Source of the DNA: Empedobacter stercoris
Lineage (GTDB): Bacteria; Bacteroidota; Bacteroidia; Flavobacteriales; Weeksellaceae
Length of the DNA: 55,215 bases
Direction: 5' to 3'
Assembly: GCF_020281205.1 (NCBI RefSeq)
Contig: NZ_JACXZC010000020.1
Coordinates: 1-55,215, forward strand
Part shown: positions 1 to 7,537 of the stretch, one piece after another
Layout of the letters: each line of letters opens with the position of its first letter
Position numbering within the stretch: position 1 is the first letter of the stretch
Notes under the pieces: generated by a model
Seen by the model: the letters and a program-made list of their open reading frames with translations, nothing else
Database searches by the model: none
Told to the model about the DNA's origin: nothing
Made by a program: the position numbers and the translations under genes

Positions 1-1
1 A

Positions 2-70
2 AGAAAGTTTGGCTATATTAGCCCTATCGAAAAACTAAAATCTACTTGGCCAGTTGCACTTATAACTTGA
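2..70 (+). pseudogene. Possible C-terminal tail of an IS-type transposase (cut by the window edge)
   Basis: The open frame from base 2 to the TGA at 68-70 encodes only 22 visible residues containing GYISPIEKL. A Gly-Tyr-x-(Ser/Thr)-Pro-x-Glu motif close to the C-terminus is common in IS3-type integrase/transposase proteins. Nothing upstream is visible, so I cannot tell whether this is a whole transposase, a fragment or chance. The motif is seen in the sequence; the family is an inference from a very short stretch. Confidence 0.3.
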
Positions 71-72
71 AC

Positions 73-333
73 ATGGCCAATTTAGAAACTACACATCTAG
101 ATATTTCAAATAAAGAAATATTAAGCACTAATAATGAAATGATAGTAGAGAAACTAAATTTTATTAAAATTAAATTTCCTGAAATATATAAACAATTGGT
201 TTTTTTTATAGATTTTGATAATAAAGAAGAATTAGAATATTATTCCATTGGTAAATATCCTTATTATAACTTAATTATTTATGATAAGTTGAATGACTAT
301 TTTTATCATTTCGTAGAAAATTATCAGGATTAA
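73..333 (+). CDS. Small hypothetical protein (86 aa)
   Basis: This is a very AT-rich ORF. The ATG at 73 is preferred over the in-frame TTG at 46, but neither has a convincing ribosome binding site, and the ATG start overlaps neither neighbour. The product is acidic and rich in Phe, Tyr, Ile and Asn, with no signal peptide or clear membrane segment. I do not recognise a family. Its position beside a possible transposase tail, and its base composition compared with tsaB, suggest accessory DNA. It could be a non-coding open frame. Confidence 0.4.
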   Translation: MANLETTHLDISNKEILSTNNEMIVEKLNFIKIKFPEIYKQLVFFIDFDNKEELEYYSIGKYPYYNLIIYDKLNDYFYHFVENYQD

Positions 334-391
334 TCTCCATTTCCAATAGAAAATCATCTTATCAAACACAAATCATCTAATTTTCGTGATG

Positions 392-399
392 TATCTTTG
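392..399 (+). promoter_or_regulatory. -7 promoter box (TATCTTTG) of tsaB
   Basis: TATCTTTG matches the Bacteroidota -7 consensus TAnnTTTG in every fixed position. It ends only 4 nt before the tsaB ATG at 404, so transcription should begin at or next to the start codon. I do not see a good -33 TTTG at the usual distance. Confidence 0.5.
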
Positions 400-403
400 C
401 AGC

Positions 404-1075
404 ATGGCAACAATCTTAAATTTAGAAACTTCAACAAAAAATTGTTCAGTTTCGATTGCTAAAGATGGCGTTCAACTTTGTCTGGTTGAAGAAAATGAAG
501 AAAACTATGCACATGGCGAAAAACTGAATCAGTTTGTAGATTGGTGTGTACAAGGTGCGGAAATAAATTGGAAAGATATCGACGCTGTTTGTGTGTCAAA
601 AGGTCCAGGCTCTTATACCGGATTACGAATTGGTGTTTCGTCTGCCAAAGGATTTGCATATGGTTCTGATATTCCGTTGATGGCAATTAATTCATTGCAA
701 ATTTTAGCTGAATCACAACTTAACCAAGAGGTGGATTATATTATTCCAATGATTGATGCAAGACGAATGGAAGTGTATACCGCTTTGTTTGATAGAAAAG
801 GGAATCAATTAACAGAAACCGAAGCAAAAGTAATTGACGATACTTCTTTTGAAGAGTTGAAAGGAAAGAAAATTATTTTTGTTGGTGATGGAGCAGAAAA
901 ATGTCAAGAAATATTGTCGCATTTAAACGCTACTTTTGTGCAAGCTTTTCCATCTGCAAAGGATATGATTCGTGTTTCGGAAGAAAAATTTACTCAAAAA
1001 TCATTTGAAGATGTTGCATATTTTGAGCCTTATTATCTGAAAGATTTTGTGGCTGGAAAAAAGAAATCTGAATAA
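404..1075 (+). CDS. tsaB: tRNA threonylcarbamoyladenosine biosynthesis protein TsaB
   Basis: TsaB is the non-catalytic partner of TsaD in the complex that transfers threonylcarbamoyl to A37 of ANN-decoding tRNAs. The protein (223 aa, normal size) has the ASKHA-fold N-terminus (ILNLETSTKNCSVSI, residues 4-18) and the family motif SKGPGSYTGLRIGVSSAKG near residues 67-85. I chose the ATG at 404, which gives the usual start MATILNLET. The longer frame from a GTG at 386 would run through the promoter -7 box and is unlikely. A DUF423 gene follows 17 nt downstream, probably in the same transcript. TsaD is not in this window. Confidence 0.93.
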   Translation: MATILNLETSTKNCSVSIAKDGVQLCLVEENEENYAHGEKLNQFVDWCVQGAEINWKDIDAVCVSKGPGSYTGLRIGVSSAKGFAYGSDIPLMAINSLQILAESQLNQEVDYIIPMIDARRMEVYTALFDRKGNQLTETEAKVIDDTSFEELKGKKIIFVGDGAEKCQEILSHLNATFVQAFPSAKDMIRVSEEKFTQKSFEDVAYFEPYYLKDFVAGKKKSE

Positions 1076-1092
1076 ATATAAAAGAGATAATT

Positions 1093-1476
1093 ATGAAAAA
1101 TCTTGTGTTGACAATTGCATCATTATATGGAATGACTGCAGTTATATTAGGTGCTTTTGGTGCTCATGCATTCAAAAAGTTTTTACCTGCTGAAAAATTA
1201 GCAAGTTTTGAAGTTGGTGTACGTTACCAAATTTATCATGCAATTGTGTTGTTAGCTGTCGGAATGTATTTCCAGTTTAACAGTGGTTTAGAACGCTCTG
1301 CAGCTTGGTGTTTAATTGCCGGAACATTTGTTTTTTCAGGAAGTATCTACTTGTTATCGTTTGCAGATTATTGGAATGCAAATCTTAAATTTTTAGGGCC
1401 AATTACACCACTTGGAGGTCTTTTTATGATTATCGGTTGGGGATTATTAGCTTGGATTTTTATGAAAGGAAGATAA
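1093..1476 (+). CDS. DUF423 family small membrane protein
   Basis: This is a 127-aa inner-membrane protein with about four hydrophobic helices. The N-terminus has the family pattern G-x-x-x-V-x-L-G-A-F-G-A-H-A (residues 13-26), followed by a Tyr-His pair (YQIYHAIVLL) and a C-terminal Pro-Leu-Gly-Gly turn (LGPITPLGGL). These are marks of DUF423 (YgdD-type) proteins, whose biochemical role is unknown. A purine-rich AAAAGAGA lies upstream of the ATG. It follows tsaB by 17 nt and is closed by a strong terminator, so the two probably form one unit. Confidence 0.88.
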   Translation: MKNLVLTIASLYGMTAVILGAFGAHAFKKFLPAEKLASFEVGVRYQIYHAIVLLAVGMYFQFNSGLERSAAWCLIAGTFVFSGSIYLLSFADYWNANLKFLGPITPLGGLFMIIGWGLLAWIFMKGR

Positions 1477-1490
1477 TATAATTTATAGAT

Positions 1491-1519
1491 AAAAGGCGCT
1501 TCTACGAAGCGCCTTTTTT
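1491..1519 (+). terminator. Intrinsic terminator after tsaB-DUF423
   Basis: A perfect 11-bp stem (AAAAGGCGCTT / AAGCGCCTTTT) with a 4-nt loop, followed by T residues. It sits 14 nt after the DUF423 stop and just before the convergent cytochrome gene, so it may work in both directions. Confidence 0.9.
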
Positions 1520-1523
1520 ATTA

Positions 1524-2084
1524 TTAATCATTTCCATTAATCATTTTCGATACAATACCAGATTTTTTACTGATTTCGTCATAAACAATTCCTGCAAGAT
1601 GTATCAGGAAGAAAATAGGAAACCAATAGATTCCAGTTTTGTGTAATTCTTCCATTTGTTCTTTGTACGTTCCGTCTCCCCACATTAAGTAAAAACCTGT
1701 AACGAGATTCATCAACACTAATCCATAAAAAATTAGATAGATCAATCCTTGAAATTTTTCTTTAGGAGCTGAATGTTTAAATGGATTTGGAAAACGAATT
1801 CCTTTTACTACCATATATACAATTCGTAGAACAAACAGTCCTAAAATGATGTAGGCAAACAGCTCATGCCATTCCCACATTGGTTCTAAAGAATTTTTAC
1901 CAATCGTTTTTAAGGTAGCTTCCGAAAGACTTACCCCTTCTTTAGATGTTTCTTGCACAATAAGTGAAGAGAGCTTCTTTTTACTCATCCACTCCATACG
2001 TAGAAAGCCAGTGATAAATAATATCAGCATACCAATTCCTATTGTCCAATGTAAGAACCGGTGTACTAATGTATACTTTTTCAT
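1524..2084 (-). CDS. Cytochrome b561 / b-type cytochrome membrane protein
   Basis: This 186-aa protein has four predicted transmembrane helices and histidines in the places expected for haem b ligands: H12 (HRFLHW, helix 1), H73 (WEWHELFAY, helix 2), and H148 and H162 (ELHKTGIYW, FLIHLAG). The HRFLHWxIGxG start and overall pattern fit the bacterial cytochrome b561 / Ni-hydrogenase b-subunit fold. Such proteins carry electrons across the inner membrane between quinol and a periplasmic or cytoplasmic partner. No hydrogenase or dehydrogenase partner is adjacent, so its redox partner is unknown. It appears to be transcribed alone. Confidence 0.82.
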   Translation of the reverse strand: MKKYTLVHRFLHWTIGIGMLILFITGFLRMEWMSKKKLSSLIVQETSKEGVSLSEATLKTIGKNSLEPMWEWHELFAYIILGLFVLRIVYMVVKGIRFPNPFKHSAPKEKFQGLIYLIFYGLVLMNLVTGFYLMWGDGTYKEQMEELHKTGIYWFPIFFLIHLAGIVYDEISKKSGIVSKMINGND

Positions 2085-2101
2085 AATTTATAATGATTAA
2101 A

Positions 2102-2127
2102 AAAACCTCTCAAATTTGAGAGGTTTT
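2102..2127 (-). terminator. Intrinsic terminator of the acidic-protein gene
   Basis: The palindrome AAAACCTCTCAAA / TTTGAGAGGTTTT is followed by a T-run when read on the minus strand. It lies 11 nt downstream of the stop of the 2138-2638 gene and separates it from the cytochrome gene. Confidence 0.85.
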
Positions 2128-2137
2128 GGTATGGTAC

Positions 2138-2638
2138 TTATTCGTAATCATCTTCTTTAAAATCGAATTCTTCGAATGAACAATTAATTTCAAATGGAAT
2201 ATCTCCATCAGATTCTTCTGTGAAATCTTGCACTTCACCTTTCCAGTTAAGTGTCAAAACCCCTTTTTCATTTACACTAAATGCTAAGTCGTTATTAACA
2301 GTTTCAAAATCTTCTTCTGAAACATTTAGTGAGGTGTAATAAACTTCTACGATTTCACCTTCTTCGTCTTCTTCCTCGGCGAATCCATAAGGAATAGATA
2401 CTTTTTTACCATTTAATTCTTCTACAGATTCTACATCTAAAGGGAAATCATCGATAAATAGAGAAAGTTGTGGAAAATCATTTTGTAACGAATCTCCTTC
2501 TACATGTTCTAAGTCATCAGTGGAATGTATTTCTACCAACAAACATTTTTTATTTCCTTGAAAAACCACTTTACATAAAGATTTTTCAATATTATAATTA
2601 AATGTTTCATCCGGATGGAAGAACTTAATTGTTTTCAT
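2138..2638 (-). CDS. Acidic hypothetical protein (166 aa)
   Basis: This cytosolic-looking protein has no signal peptide or membrane helix and is strongly acidic (an EEEDEEGE run near residues 88-95 and an acidic C-terminus ending DFKEDDYE). It is predicted to be mostly beta strand. I do not recognise a named family. It has its own terminator and lies between unrelated genes, so context gives no function. Codon use and coding quality look normal for the window, so I regard it as a real gene. A weak -7 box (TATATTCG on the minus strand, 2672-2679) lies 34 nt before the start. Confidence 0.75.
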   Translation of the reverse strand: MKTIKFFHPDETFNYNIEKSLCKVVFQGNKKCLLVEIHSTDDLEHVEGDSLQNDFPQLSLFIDDFPLDVESVEELNGKKVSIPYGFAEEEDEEGEIVEVYYTSLNVSEEDFETVNNDLAFSVNEKGVLTLNWKGEVQDFTEESDGDIPFEINCSFEEFDFKEDDYE

Positions 2639-2742
2639 TGTTTTGTTAATGTATGTTATTAATTATGAGTACGAATATAATTAAGTTCATTTAATTTTCA
2701 CAAAAAATAGTTAAGAAATTTTTATTTTCTGTGATTAACTAA

Positions 2743-2773
2743 AAAAGTCACCTATTTTGGATAGGTGACTTTT
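2743..2773 (-). terminator. Intrinsic terminator of the YceI lipoprotein gene
   Basis: A 12-bp perfect stem (AAAAGTCACCTA / TAGGTGACTTTT) around a 7-nt loop, T-rich on the minus strand, 27 nt after the stop codon. Confidence 0.9.
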
Positions 2774-2799
2774 ATAATAATGATTGACTTTTAATCCGA

Positions 2800-3486
2800 T
2801 TATTTTGCAGCTTCTTCTGTTGCAGCAGTAGCTTTAGCAGATAAATCTACTTGTAATAAAACTTCGTCTTTGATGATAGATCCAGCTCCACCAACGAAAG
2901 TAATTCCGAAGTCTTTACGGTTGATTCCGAACTCTTCAGATTTGATTGTAACACCATCTGCATCAACAGTTACATTAGCTTTGAAAGTAACATTTTTAGG
3001 AACTCCACGGAAATCTAAGTTTCCAGAAATTTCTGAATTGTAATCACCTCCTTCAATTGCTTTTACTTCTGTAATTTCGAAAGTTGCAGTTGGGAATTTC
3101 TCAACGTCTAAGAAATCAGGAGATTTTAAGTGACCATCTAATTTTCCTTTGCTTTCAGCATCAGCGTCTAAATCTTTAGATTCGAAAGAAGTAAAATCAG
3201 CAACAAATTTACCTGATTCTAAAACACCGTTATTTACATTAACAGTTCCTTCTTTTAATTTTACGATTCCGTAGTGACCTTCTTCTGGTTTGTTGATATC
3301 ATCAAAAGTTTTACCGCCTTTCCAGTTTACAATAGACGTAGTCGTGTCAACAGCAAACTCTGCAGCTCCTTCAGATGCAGTAGCTCCTTCTTGTGCTTCT
3401 GTAGCAACTTTAGTTTCAGTATTTCCTCCACAAGATGTTAAAACAACAGCAGAAACAACAGCTAATCCTAAAAATAATTTTTTCAT
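2800..3486 (-). CDS. YceI family lipoprotein
   Basis: The 228-aa precursor begins with a lipoprotein signal (MKKLFLGLAVVSAVVLTSC, lipidated Cys19). A short Thr/Glu/Ala-rich linker follows, then a YceI-like domain from about residue 43. Typical YceI features are visible: VDTTTSIVNWKGGK at the start, HLKSPDFLDVEKFPTATFE in the middle, and GNLDFRGVPKNVTFKANV later. YceI proteins are beta-barrel lipocalin-like proteins that bind polyisoprenoid or similar amphiphiles in the periplasm. Here the protein is membrane-anchored, as is frequent in Bacteroidota. It seems monocistronic, with a -7-like box (TAATTTTG, minus strand, 3509-3516) 23 nt upstream. Confidence 0.93.
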   Translation of the reverse strand: MKKLFLGLAVVSAVVLTSCGGNTETKVATEAQEGATASEGAAEFAVDTTTSIVNWKGGKTFDDINKPEEGHYGIVKLKEGTVNVNNGVLESGKFVADFTSFESKDLDADAESKGKLDGHLKSPDFLDVEKFPTATFEITEVKAIEGGDYNSEISGNLDFRGVPKNVTFKANVTVDADGVTIKSEEFGINRKDFGITFVGGAGSIIKDEVLLQVDLSAKATAATEEAAK

Positions 3487-3575
3487 ATCGCTTATTTTAA
3501 ATTTTATACAAAATTATAATATAAATTGATTGTTTGTATTGACTTATATCAATAAAGTAAATAATTAAACATTTA

Positions 3576-3605
3576 TTTAATATTGAATAATTCTAAATAC
3601 CTTAG
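3576..3605 (+). promoter_or_regulatory. Candidate promoter with a 7-1-7 palindromic operator before the ABC ATPase gene
   Basis: TTTA (3576-3579), an 18-nt spacer and TACCTTAG (3598-3605) form a near-consensus Bacteroidota promoter. Inside the spacer lies ATTGAAT-A-ATTCTAA (3582-3596), a 7-1-7 palindrome with one mismatch. Nearly the same word is in the promoter spacer at 34440-34454. The form is that of a Fur-family operator; which protein binds it is not known. Confidence 0.5.
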
Positions 3606-3631
3606 CCAAAAATAAGAAAATTTATTTAATC

Positions 3632-4594
3632 GTGCTAAACATAAAGCAACTCAGTTTCAATTATCCAGATTTCGAAGAGCAAGTAATAGATGATATTAAT
3701 TTCGAGGTTAATAAAGGGGAAGTGATTAGTATTATTGGTGAAAGTGGAAGTGGAAAATCGACCTTACTGAAGTTGATTTATGGCTTGTTTGATTTTGATA
3801 AAGGCGAAATTAAATATAATAAAAAAAAGTTGCGTGGTCCAGCTTATAATATCATTCCAGGTCATAAAATGATGAAATATGTAGCGCAAGATTATGATTT
3901 ATTAGATTTTGTTACGGCCGGTGAAAATGTAGGGAAACATTTAAGCAATTTTGATTTAGAATTGAAACAACAACAAATTGATGAAGCCTTAAAGGTGGTT
4001 GAAATGTTAGAGTTTAAACATATTTTACCCAATAAATTAAGTGGTGGTCAACGACAACGTGTTTCTATTGCAAGAGCTTTGGCGCAACAACCTGAGATTT
4101 TGTTATTAGACGAACCTTTCTCTAATTTAGATCAAACCTTAAAACTTAGCATTCGCGAAAAAATAATGGATTGGTGTAAAGAGCATCAAATTACTGTCAT
4201 TTTTACAACACACGATTTGAATGATGCATTTTATACGTCGGATAAAATTTTAGTTTTACAGAACGGAAAAATGATTCAGTTTAATGAGGTAGAAAACGTG
4301 CGCGAATTTCCGAAAACAGAATATGTTGCCAAGCTTTTTGGTTATGTGAATCTGTTAAAGCGTTCGCAAGATTTGGGAATAGATTCCTCTTCTACGGTTG
4401 TTGTTTATCCCGAAGAAATTGTTATTTCAGCTAATGGAAATTTCGAAGGAAAAGTGATTTCATCTAAATTTCAAGGACGAGATTATTTAATTCGTTTTGC
4501 TTATCAAAATTTAGAATTGTTGACTTTTTCTAATCAAAAACTTCAATCAAATGATTTGATAAAGTTTGATGTAGAAAAGTTTAGAGGGATTTAA
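3632..4594 (+). CDS. ABC transporter ATP-binding protein (PotA/FbpC-like, no permease nearby)
   Basis: A 320-aa ABC ATPase. It has Walker A GESGSGKST (residues 36-44), a Q-loop at Q86, signature LSGGQ (136-140), Walker B ILLLDE (156-161) and the switch histidine in TTHD (H194). About 90 residues follow (roughly 230-320) that look like a TOBE-type domain, as in importer ATPases for iron, spermidine or molybdate. The start is a GTG at 3632; no ATG is available before the conserved N-terminus. No permease or binding protein is near, so the substrate is not evident. The palindromic operator candidate in its promoter suggests metal control, possibly an iron link; this is inference. Confidence 0.85.
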   Translation: MLNIKQLSFNYPDFEEQVIDDINFEVNKGEVISIIGESGSGKSTLLKLIYGLFDFDKGEIKYNKKKLRGPAYNIIPGHKMMKYVAQDYDLLDFVTAGENVGKHLSNFDLELKQQQIDEALKVVEMLEFKHILPNKLSGGQRQRVSIARALAQQPEILLLDEPFSNLDQTLKLSIREKIMDWCKEHQITVIFTTHDLNDAFYTSDKILVLQNGKMIQFNEVENVREFPKTEYVAKLFGYVNLLKRSQDLGIDSSSTVVVYPEEIVISANGNFEGKVISSKFQGRDYLIRFAYQNLELLTFSNQKLQSNDLIKFDVEKFRGI

Positions 4595-4612
4595 ATTTGA
4601 TGTGATTTTGCG

Positions 4613-4633
4613 CTTCGACAGGTTTAGAATGAC
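4613..4633 (+). repeat. Short dispersed repeat (CTTCGACAGG...GAATGAC type)
   Basis: CTTCGACAGG followed by TTTAGAATGAC resembles a short palindromic repeat that I recognise from many Bacteroidota intergenic regions. A related, inverted copy lies at 23635-23694. Recognition is from memory, not from a search. Confidence 0.45.
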
Positions 4634-4653
4634 TTACTAAGTTTATTTAAAAA

Positions 4654-4685
4654 AAAAGCGAAACCCTACATCGAATTTCGCTTTT
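4654..4685. terminator. Bidirectional terminator between convergent ABC ATPase and hydrolase genes
   Basis: The stem AAAAGCGAAA / TTTCGCTTTT with T-tracts on both strands lies between the stop codons at 4594 and 4692. The T-run is longer on the minus strand. Confidence 0.8.
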
Positions 4686-4691
4686 CTATTA

Positions 4692-5468
4692 CTATTTATC
4701 CAATAAGAAATTTAAAACTTCTGTTGTAAAATCTTTCGGATTCTCTGCGTGTAACCAATGTCCTGCATTTGCAATTTTCTTGATTTCTGCATTCGGAAAA
4801 CGTTCGCAAATGATCATTTCATCTTCTGGCATAATGTAATTTGATTTTGCGCCGCCCAAAAATAAAGTTGGTCCATCAAATTCACCTTTTAATAAATCTG
4901 TTCCAATCATTTCTTGGTAAAAATTATCCAAAACGTCTAAATTGAAACGAAATGCGTATTGACCATTATCAGCATGGTAAACGTTTTTTAATAAAAACTG
5001 ACGGACACCCATTTCTGGAATATATTGTTCCAATGTTTTTTCTACATCTTTTCGTGTTTCAACTTGATCAAAATCGACAGATTTCAAGGCTTTAAAAATT
5101 GCATTATGATGAGGTTGATAAGCTTTTGGAGCCATATCAGCGACAATTAAATAATCTAATCTATTTTGATGAATCATAGCAAAATCGATAACAATTCGTC
5201 CACCCAAAGAATGTCCCAATAAATGAGCTTTTTCGATAGAATGAGCCTCCATGTAATTCACAACATCTTGCGTCATGGCAGCTAAAGACGAATCTTCGCT
5301 ATGAAAACTACGTCCATGATTGCGCAAATCAATTAGATGAGTTGTAAAATGCTCTCCAAATTGTTTTCCCAATGTACTCCAATTGTCCAATTGTCCGAAT
5401 AAACCATGAAAAATCAACAAATGTTTTTCACCAAAACCAACAATTTTACTGTGTAAGATTTCTGTCAT
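4692..5468 (-). CDS. Alpha/beta hydrolase (YbfF-like esterase)
   Basis: A 258-aa alpha/beta-fold hydrolase. It shows the oxyanion region HGLFGQLDNW (residues 21-30), DLRNHGRS (47-54), the nucleophile elbow GHSLGG with Ser87, and the C-terminal catalytic His in AGHWLHAENP. Pattern and length fit the YbfF group of acyl-CoA/short-chain esterases; the true substrate is unknown. It starts 4 nt after pdxJ and is almost certainly cotranscribed with pdxJ and the upstream MscS-type channel gene. No signal peptide is seen, so it should be cytoplasmic. Confidence 0.88.
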   Translation of the reverse strand: MTEILHSKIVGFGEKHLLIFHGLFGQLDNWSTLGKQFGEHFTTHLIDLRNHGRSFHSEDSSLAAMTQDVVNYMEAHSIEKAHLLGHSLGGRIVIDFAMIHQNRLDYLIVADMAPKAYQPHHNAIFKALKSVDFDQVETRKDVEKTLEQYIPEMGVRQFLLKNVYHADNGQYAFRFNLDVLDNFYQEMIGTDLLKGEFDGPTLFLGGAKSNYIMPEDEMIICERFPNAEIKKIANAGHWLHAENPKDFTTEVLNFLLDK

Positions 5469-5472
5469 TTTT

Positions 5473-6198
5473 CTACAAATTTGCTACTTCAATTTTACGT
5501 AAATATGCTTGAATGGTATTCTCTAAACCTAAATACAAAGCTTCTGAAATTAGTGCATGACCAATTGAAACTTCTGTAATTTGAGGAATTTCACGAATAA
5601 AAAATTCGATGTTATCTAAGCTCAAATCGTGACCCGCATTTACAGCCAATCCATTTTCTATCGCTAATTTTGCGGTTTCTTTGTATGGATTAATCGCTTC
5701 AAGATTTCCTAACCCATATTGTGTAGCAAATTCTTCTGTATACAATTCGATTCGATCTGCACCAGTTTTAGCAGCACTTTCAATTAATGCAGGATTTGGA
5801 TCTAAGAAAATAGAGGTTCTGATTCCAGCATCTTTAAACGTTTTAATGACATCTGTCAAATAATCAAAATGTTTGATTGTGTCCCAACCAGCATTAGAAG
5901 TGATTGCATCTTCTGCATCAGGAACTAAGGTAACTTGTTCTGGTTTCGAATTTAAAACCAATTCCATAAAACTATCAATTGGTTTTCCTTCGATATTAAA
6001 TTCTGTAGTGATCACAGGTTTTAAATCATAGACATCTTGGTAACGAATATGACGCTCATCGGGACGAGGATGAATCGTAATACCTTGTCCACCAAATTCT
6101 TGAATTTTAATTGCCGCTTCTACAAGATTTGGCGTATTTCCACCACGCGCATTACGAATAGTAGCAATTTTATTTATGTTAACACTTAATTTAGTCAT
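5473..6198 (-). CDS. pdxJ: Pyridoxine 5'-phosphate synthase PdxJ
   Basis: PdxJ condenses 1-deoxy-D-xylulose 5-phosphate with 3-amino-2-oxopropyl phosphate to give pyridoxine 5'-phosphate, the last step of the DXP-dependent vitamin B6 route. The 241-aa protein has normal length and the family blocks LSVNINKIATIRNARGG (residues 4-20), GITIHPRPDERHI (39-51), EFNIEG, and the C-terminal NAGHDLS and SIGHALISEA phosphate-binding region. It lies 11 nt after the MscS-like gene and 4 nt before the hydrolase on the same strand. Presence of pdxJ indicates that this organism uses the DXP-dependent rather than the PdxS/T route. Confidence 0.96.
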   Translation of the reverse strand: MTKLSVNINKIATIRNARGGNTPNLVEAAIKIQEFGGQGITIHPRPDERHIRYQDVYDLKPVITTEFNIEGKPIDSFMELVLNSKPEQVTLVPDAEDAITSNAGWDTIKHFDYLTDVIKTFKDAGIRTSIFLDPNPALIESAAKTGADRIELYTEEFATQYGLGNLEAINPYKETAKLAIENGLAVNAGHDLSLDNIEFFIREIPQITEVSIGHALISEALYLGLENTIQAYLRKIEVANL

Positions 6199-6209
6199 GA
6201 TTTTTTATA

Positions 6210-7469
6210 TTATAATTTTTTAAAGTCAGAAAGCGAAAAGCTTTGCATAATTTCCAAGTCAAATTTACGACAAGCTGTTAATAAATGGTCGAAAATGTCG
6301 GATTGAATTCGTTCGAATTCTAAATTATTTGCTGAAGTCGTAAAACAACCAATTTCCAAAGGCATTCCAAGTGGCGAAACAGGTAATTGTTTGACGATGA
6401 TTGGGTCCTTTTGTGATACAGTTTTTAAACTCTTCAAATAACAGTCAACATAGATGCGAAATACACCAATATTGGTTAAGTTTTTACCATTGATATCAAG
6501 ATCAGAATTTTCGATATTTTGATTGTAAATCGAAATTTCATGTCTTTTTTGTTGAATATATTGGTGAATTAAAGCAATATCTTCGAAACGGTTTAACATA
6601 TCTTCATTGCAAAATTGAAACGAATTAACATTAAATGAAATTGAACGTTTTATTTGGCGCGTACCTGTTGCCATCATAGGCATATGATTGGTTACCTGAG
6701 AGGAAACTAAATCCACTGTTGGTACAGTCGCAATCGATTTATCAAACTTTTCAATCTTTACCAAGTTGATGTTAATTTCTTTTACAATACCTTCAATATC
6801 ACCTTTCGAAATTGTAATCCAATCACCAACTTTTACAATTTTAGAATAAGAAATTTGTAAACCAGAAACGAAACCAAAAATAGCATCACGAAAAATTAAT
6901 AATACAGCTGCAGTTAAGGCTCCGAGTACAGTAATAATTGTGTTTTTGTCTACCGTAAACAAAATCATTATTCCAGAGATAATTGAAAAAAATGTGATCA
7001 TAAATTTCATCATCTGACCAAAAGTTCTTACCCCAACAGTGGTATAACTATTTTCTACGTTGTACACATCAATTGTTGCGTTAATTACTCTAAAAATAAG
7101 TTGTGTGAAAACAATTAAAGATATTAATTCTGTAATGCGTTGAATAATAACAAATATATTCCCATCATCTTTAAATAAAATTTGGTTCATGCTCATTGCA
7201 AAACTGATGGGAATAAGATGAATAAGCGAAATAAAAACTTTATTTCTGTACAAAAATATCATCCAATCGTTTTCGGTGAAGTTTTTTATCTTTCTAAGAA
7301 TAGGAAGAATAATCGCTCTCAGAATAAAATCTAATATAAATAAGATTGCGATCCAGATGACAACTTCCAAAAAAGTGAACAGGTTTTCAGACAGATCAAT
7401 TTTGAAGTATTGATTGAAAAAATATTTTACACCATCAGAAATTTCTTCGTAAAAAGATTTATCTTGCAT
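6210..7469 (-). CDS. Mechanosensitive ion channel family protein (MscS/YbdG-like)
   Basis: A 419-aa inner-membrane protein. About five hydrophobic helices lie in the first 200 residues, ending with a pore-helix-like segment (ITVLGALTAAVLLIFRDAIFGFVSGLQIS). The MscS beta domain then begins with the typical VKVGDWITISKGDIEGIVKEIN. The soluble tail is long and contains NHMPMMATGTRQIKRSI, as in YbdG-type channels. Such channels open under membrane tension to release solutes during osmotic downshock. It is the first gene of the apparent MscS-pdxJ-hydrolase operon. A -7 box (TAAATTTG on the minus strand, 7506-7513) lies 36 nt upstream. Confidence 0.9.
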   Translation of the reverse strand: MQDKSFYEEISDGVKYFFNQYFKIDLSENLFTFLEVVIWIAILFILDFILRAIILPILRKIKNFTENDWMIFLYRNKVFISLIHLIPISFAMSMNQILFKDDGNIFVIIQRITELISLIVFTQLIFRVINATIDVYNVENSYTTVGVRTFGQMMKFMITFFSIISGIMILFTVDKNTIITVLGALTAAVLLIFRDAIFGFVSGLQISYSKIVKVGDWITISKGDIEGIVKEININLVKIEKFDKSIATVPTVDLVSSQVTNHMPMMATGTRQIKRSISFNVNSFQFCNEDMLNRFEDIALIHQYIQQKRHEISIYNQNIENSDLDINGKNLTNIGVFRIYVDCYLKSLKTVSQKDPIIVKQLPVSPLGMPLEIGCFTTSANNLEFERIQSDIFDHLLTACRKFDLEIMQSFSLSDFKKL

Positions 7470-7537
7470 AAGCTGTTAATTGAATTTGTAATAGAATTTA
7501 TTTTGCAAATTTACAGTTTTAAAAAATACTGAAAAAT

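Noticed and set aside
3290-3529. Plus-strand ORF across the YceI lipoprotein start
   Set aside because: It is an antisense shadow of the lipoprotein signal and linker codons and covers the promoter region of that gene.
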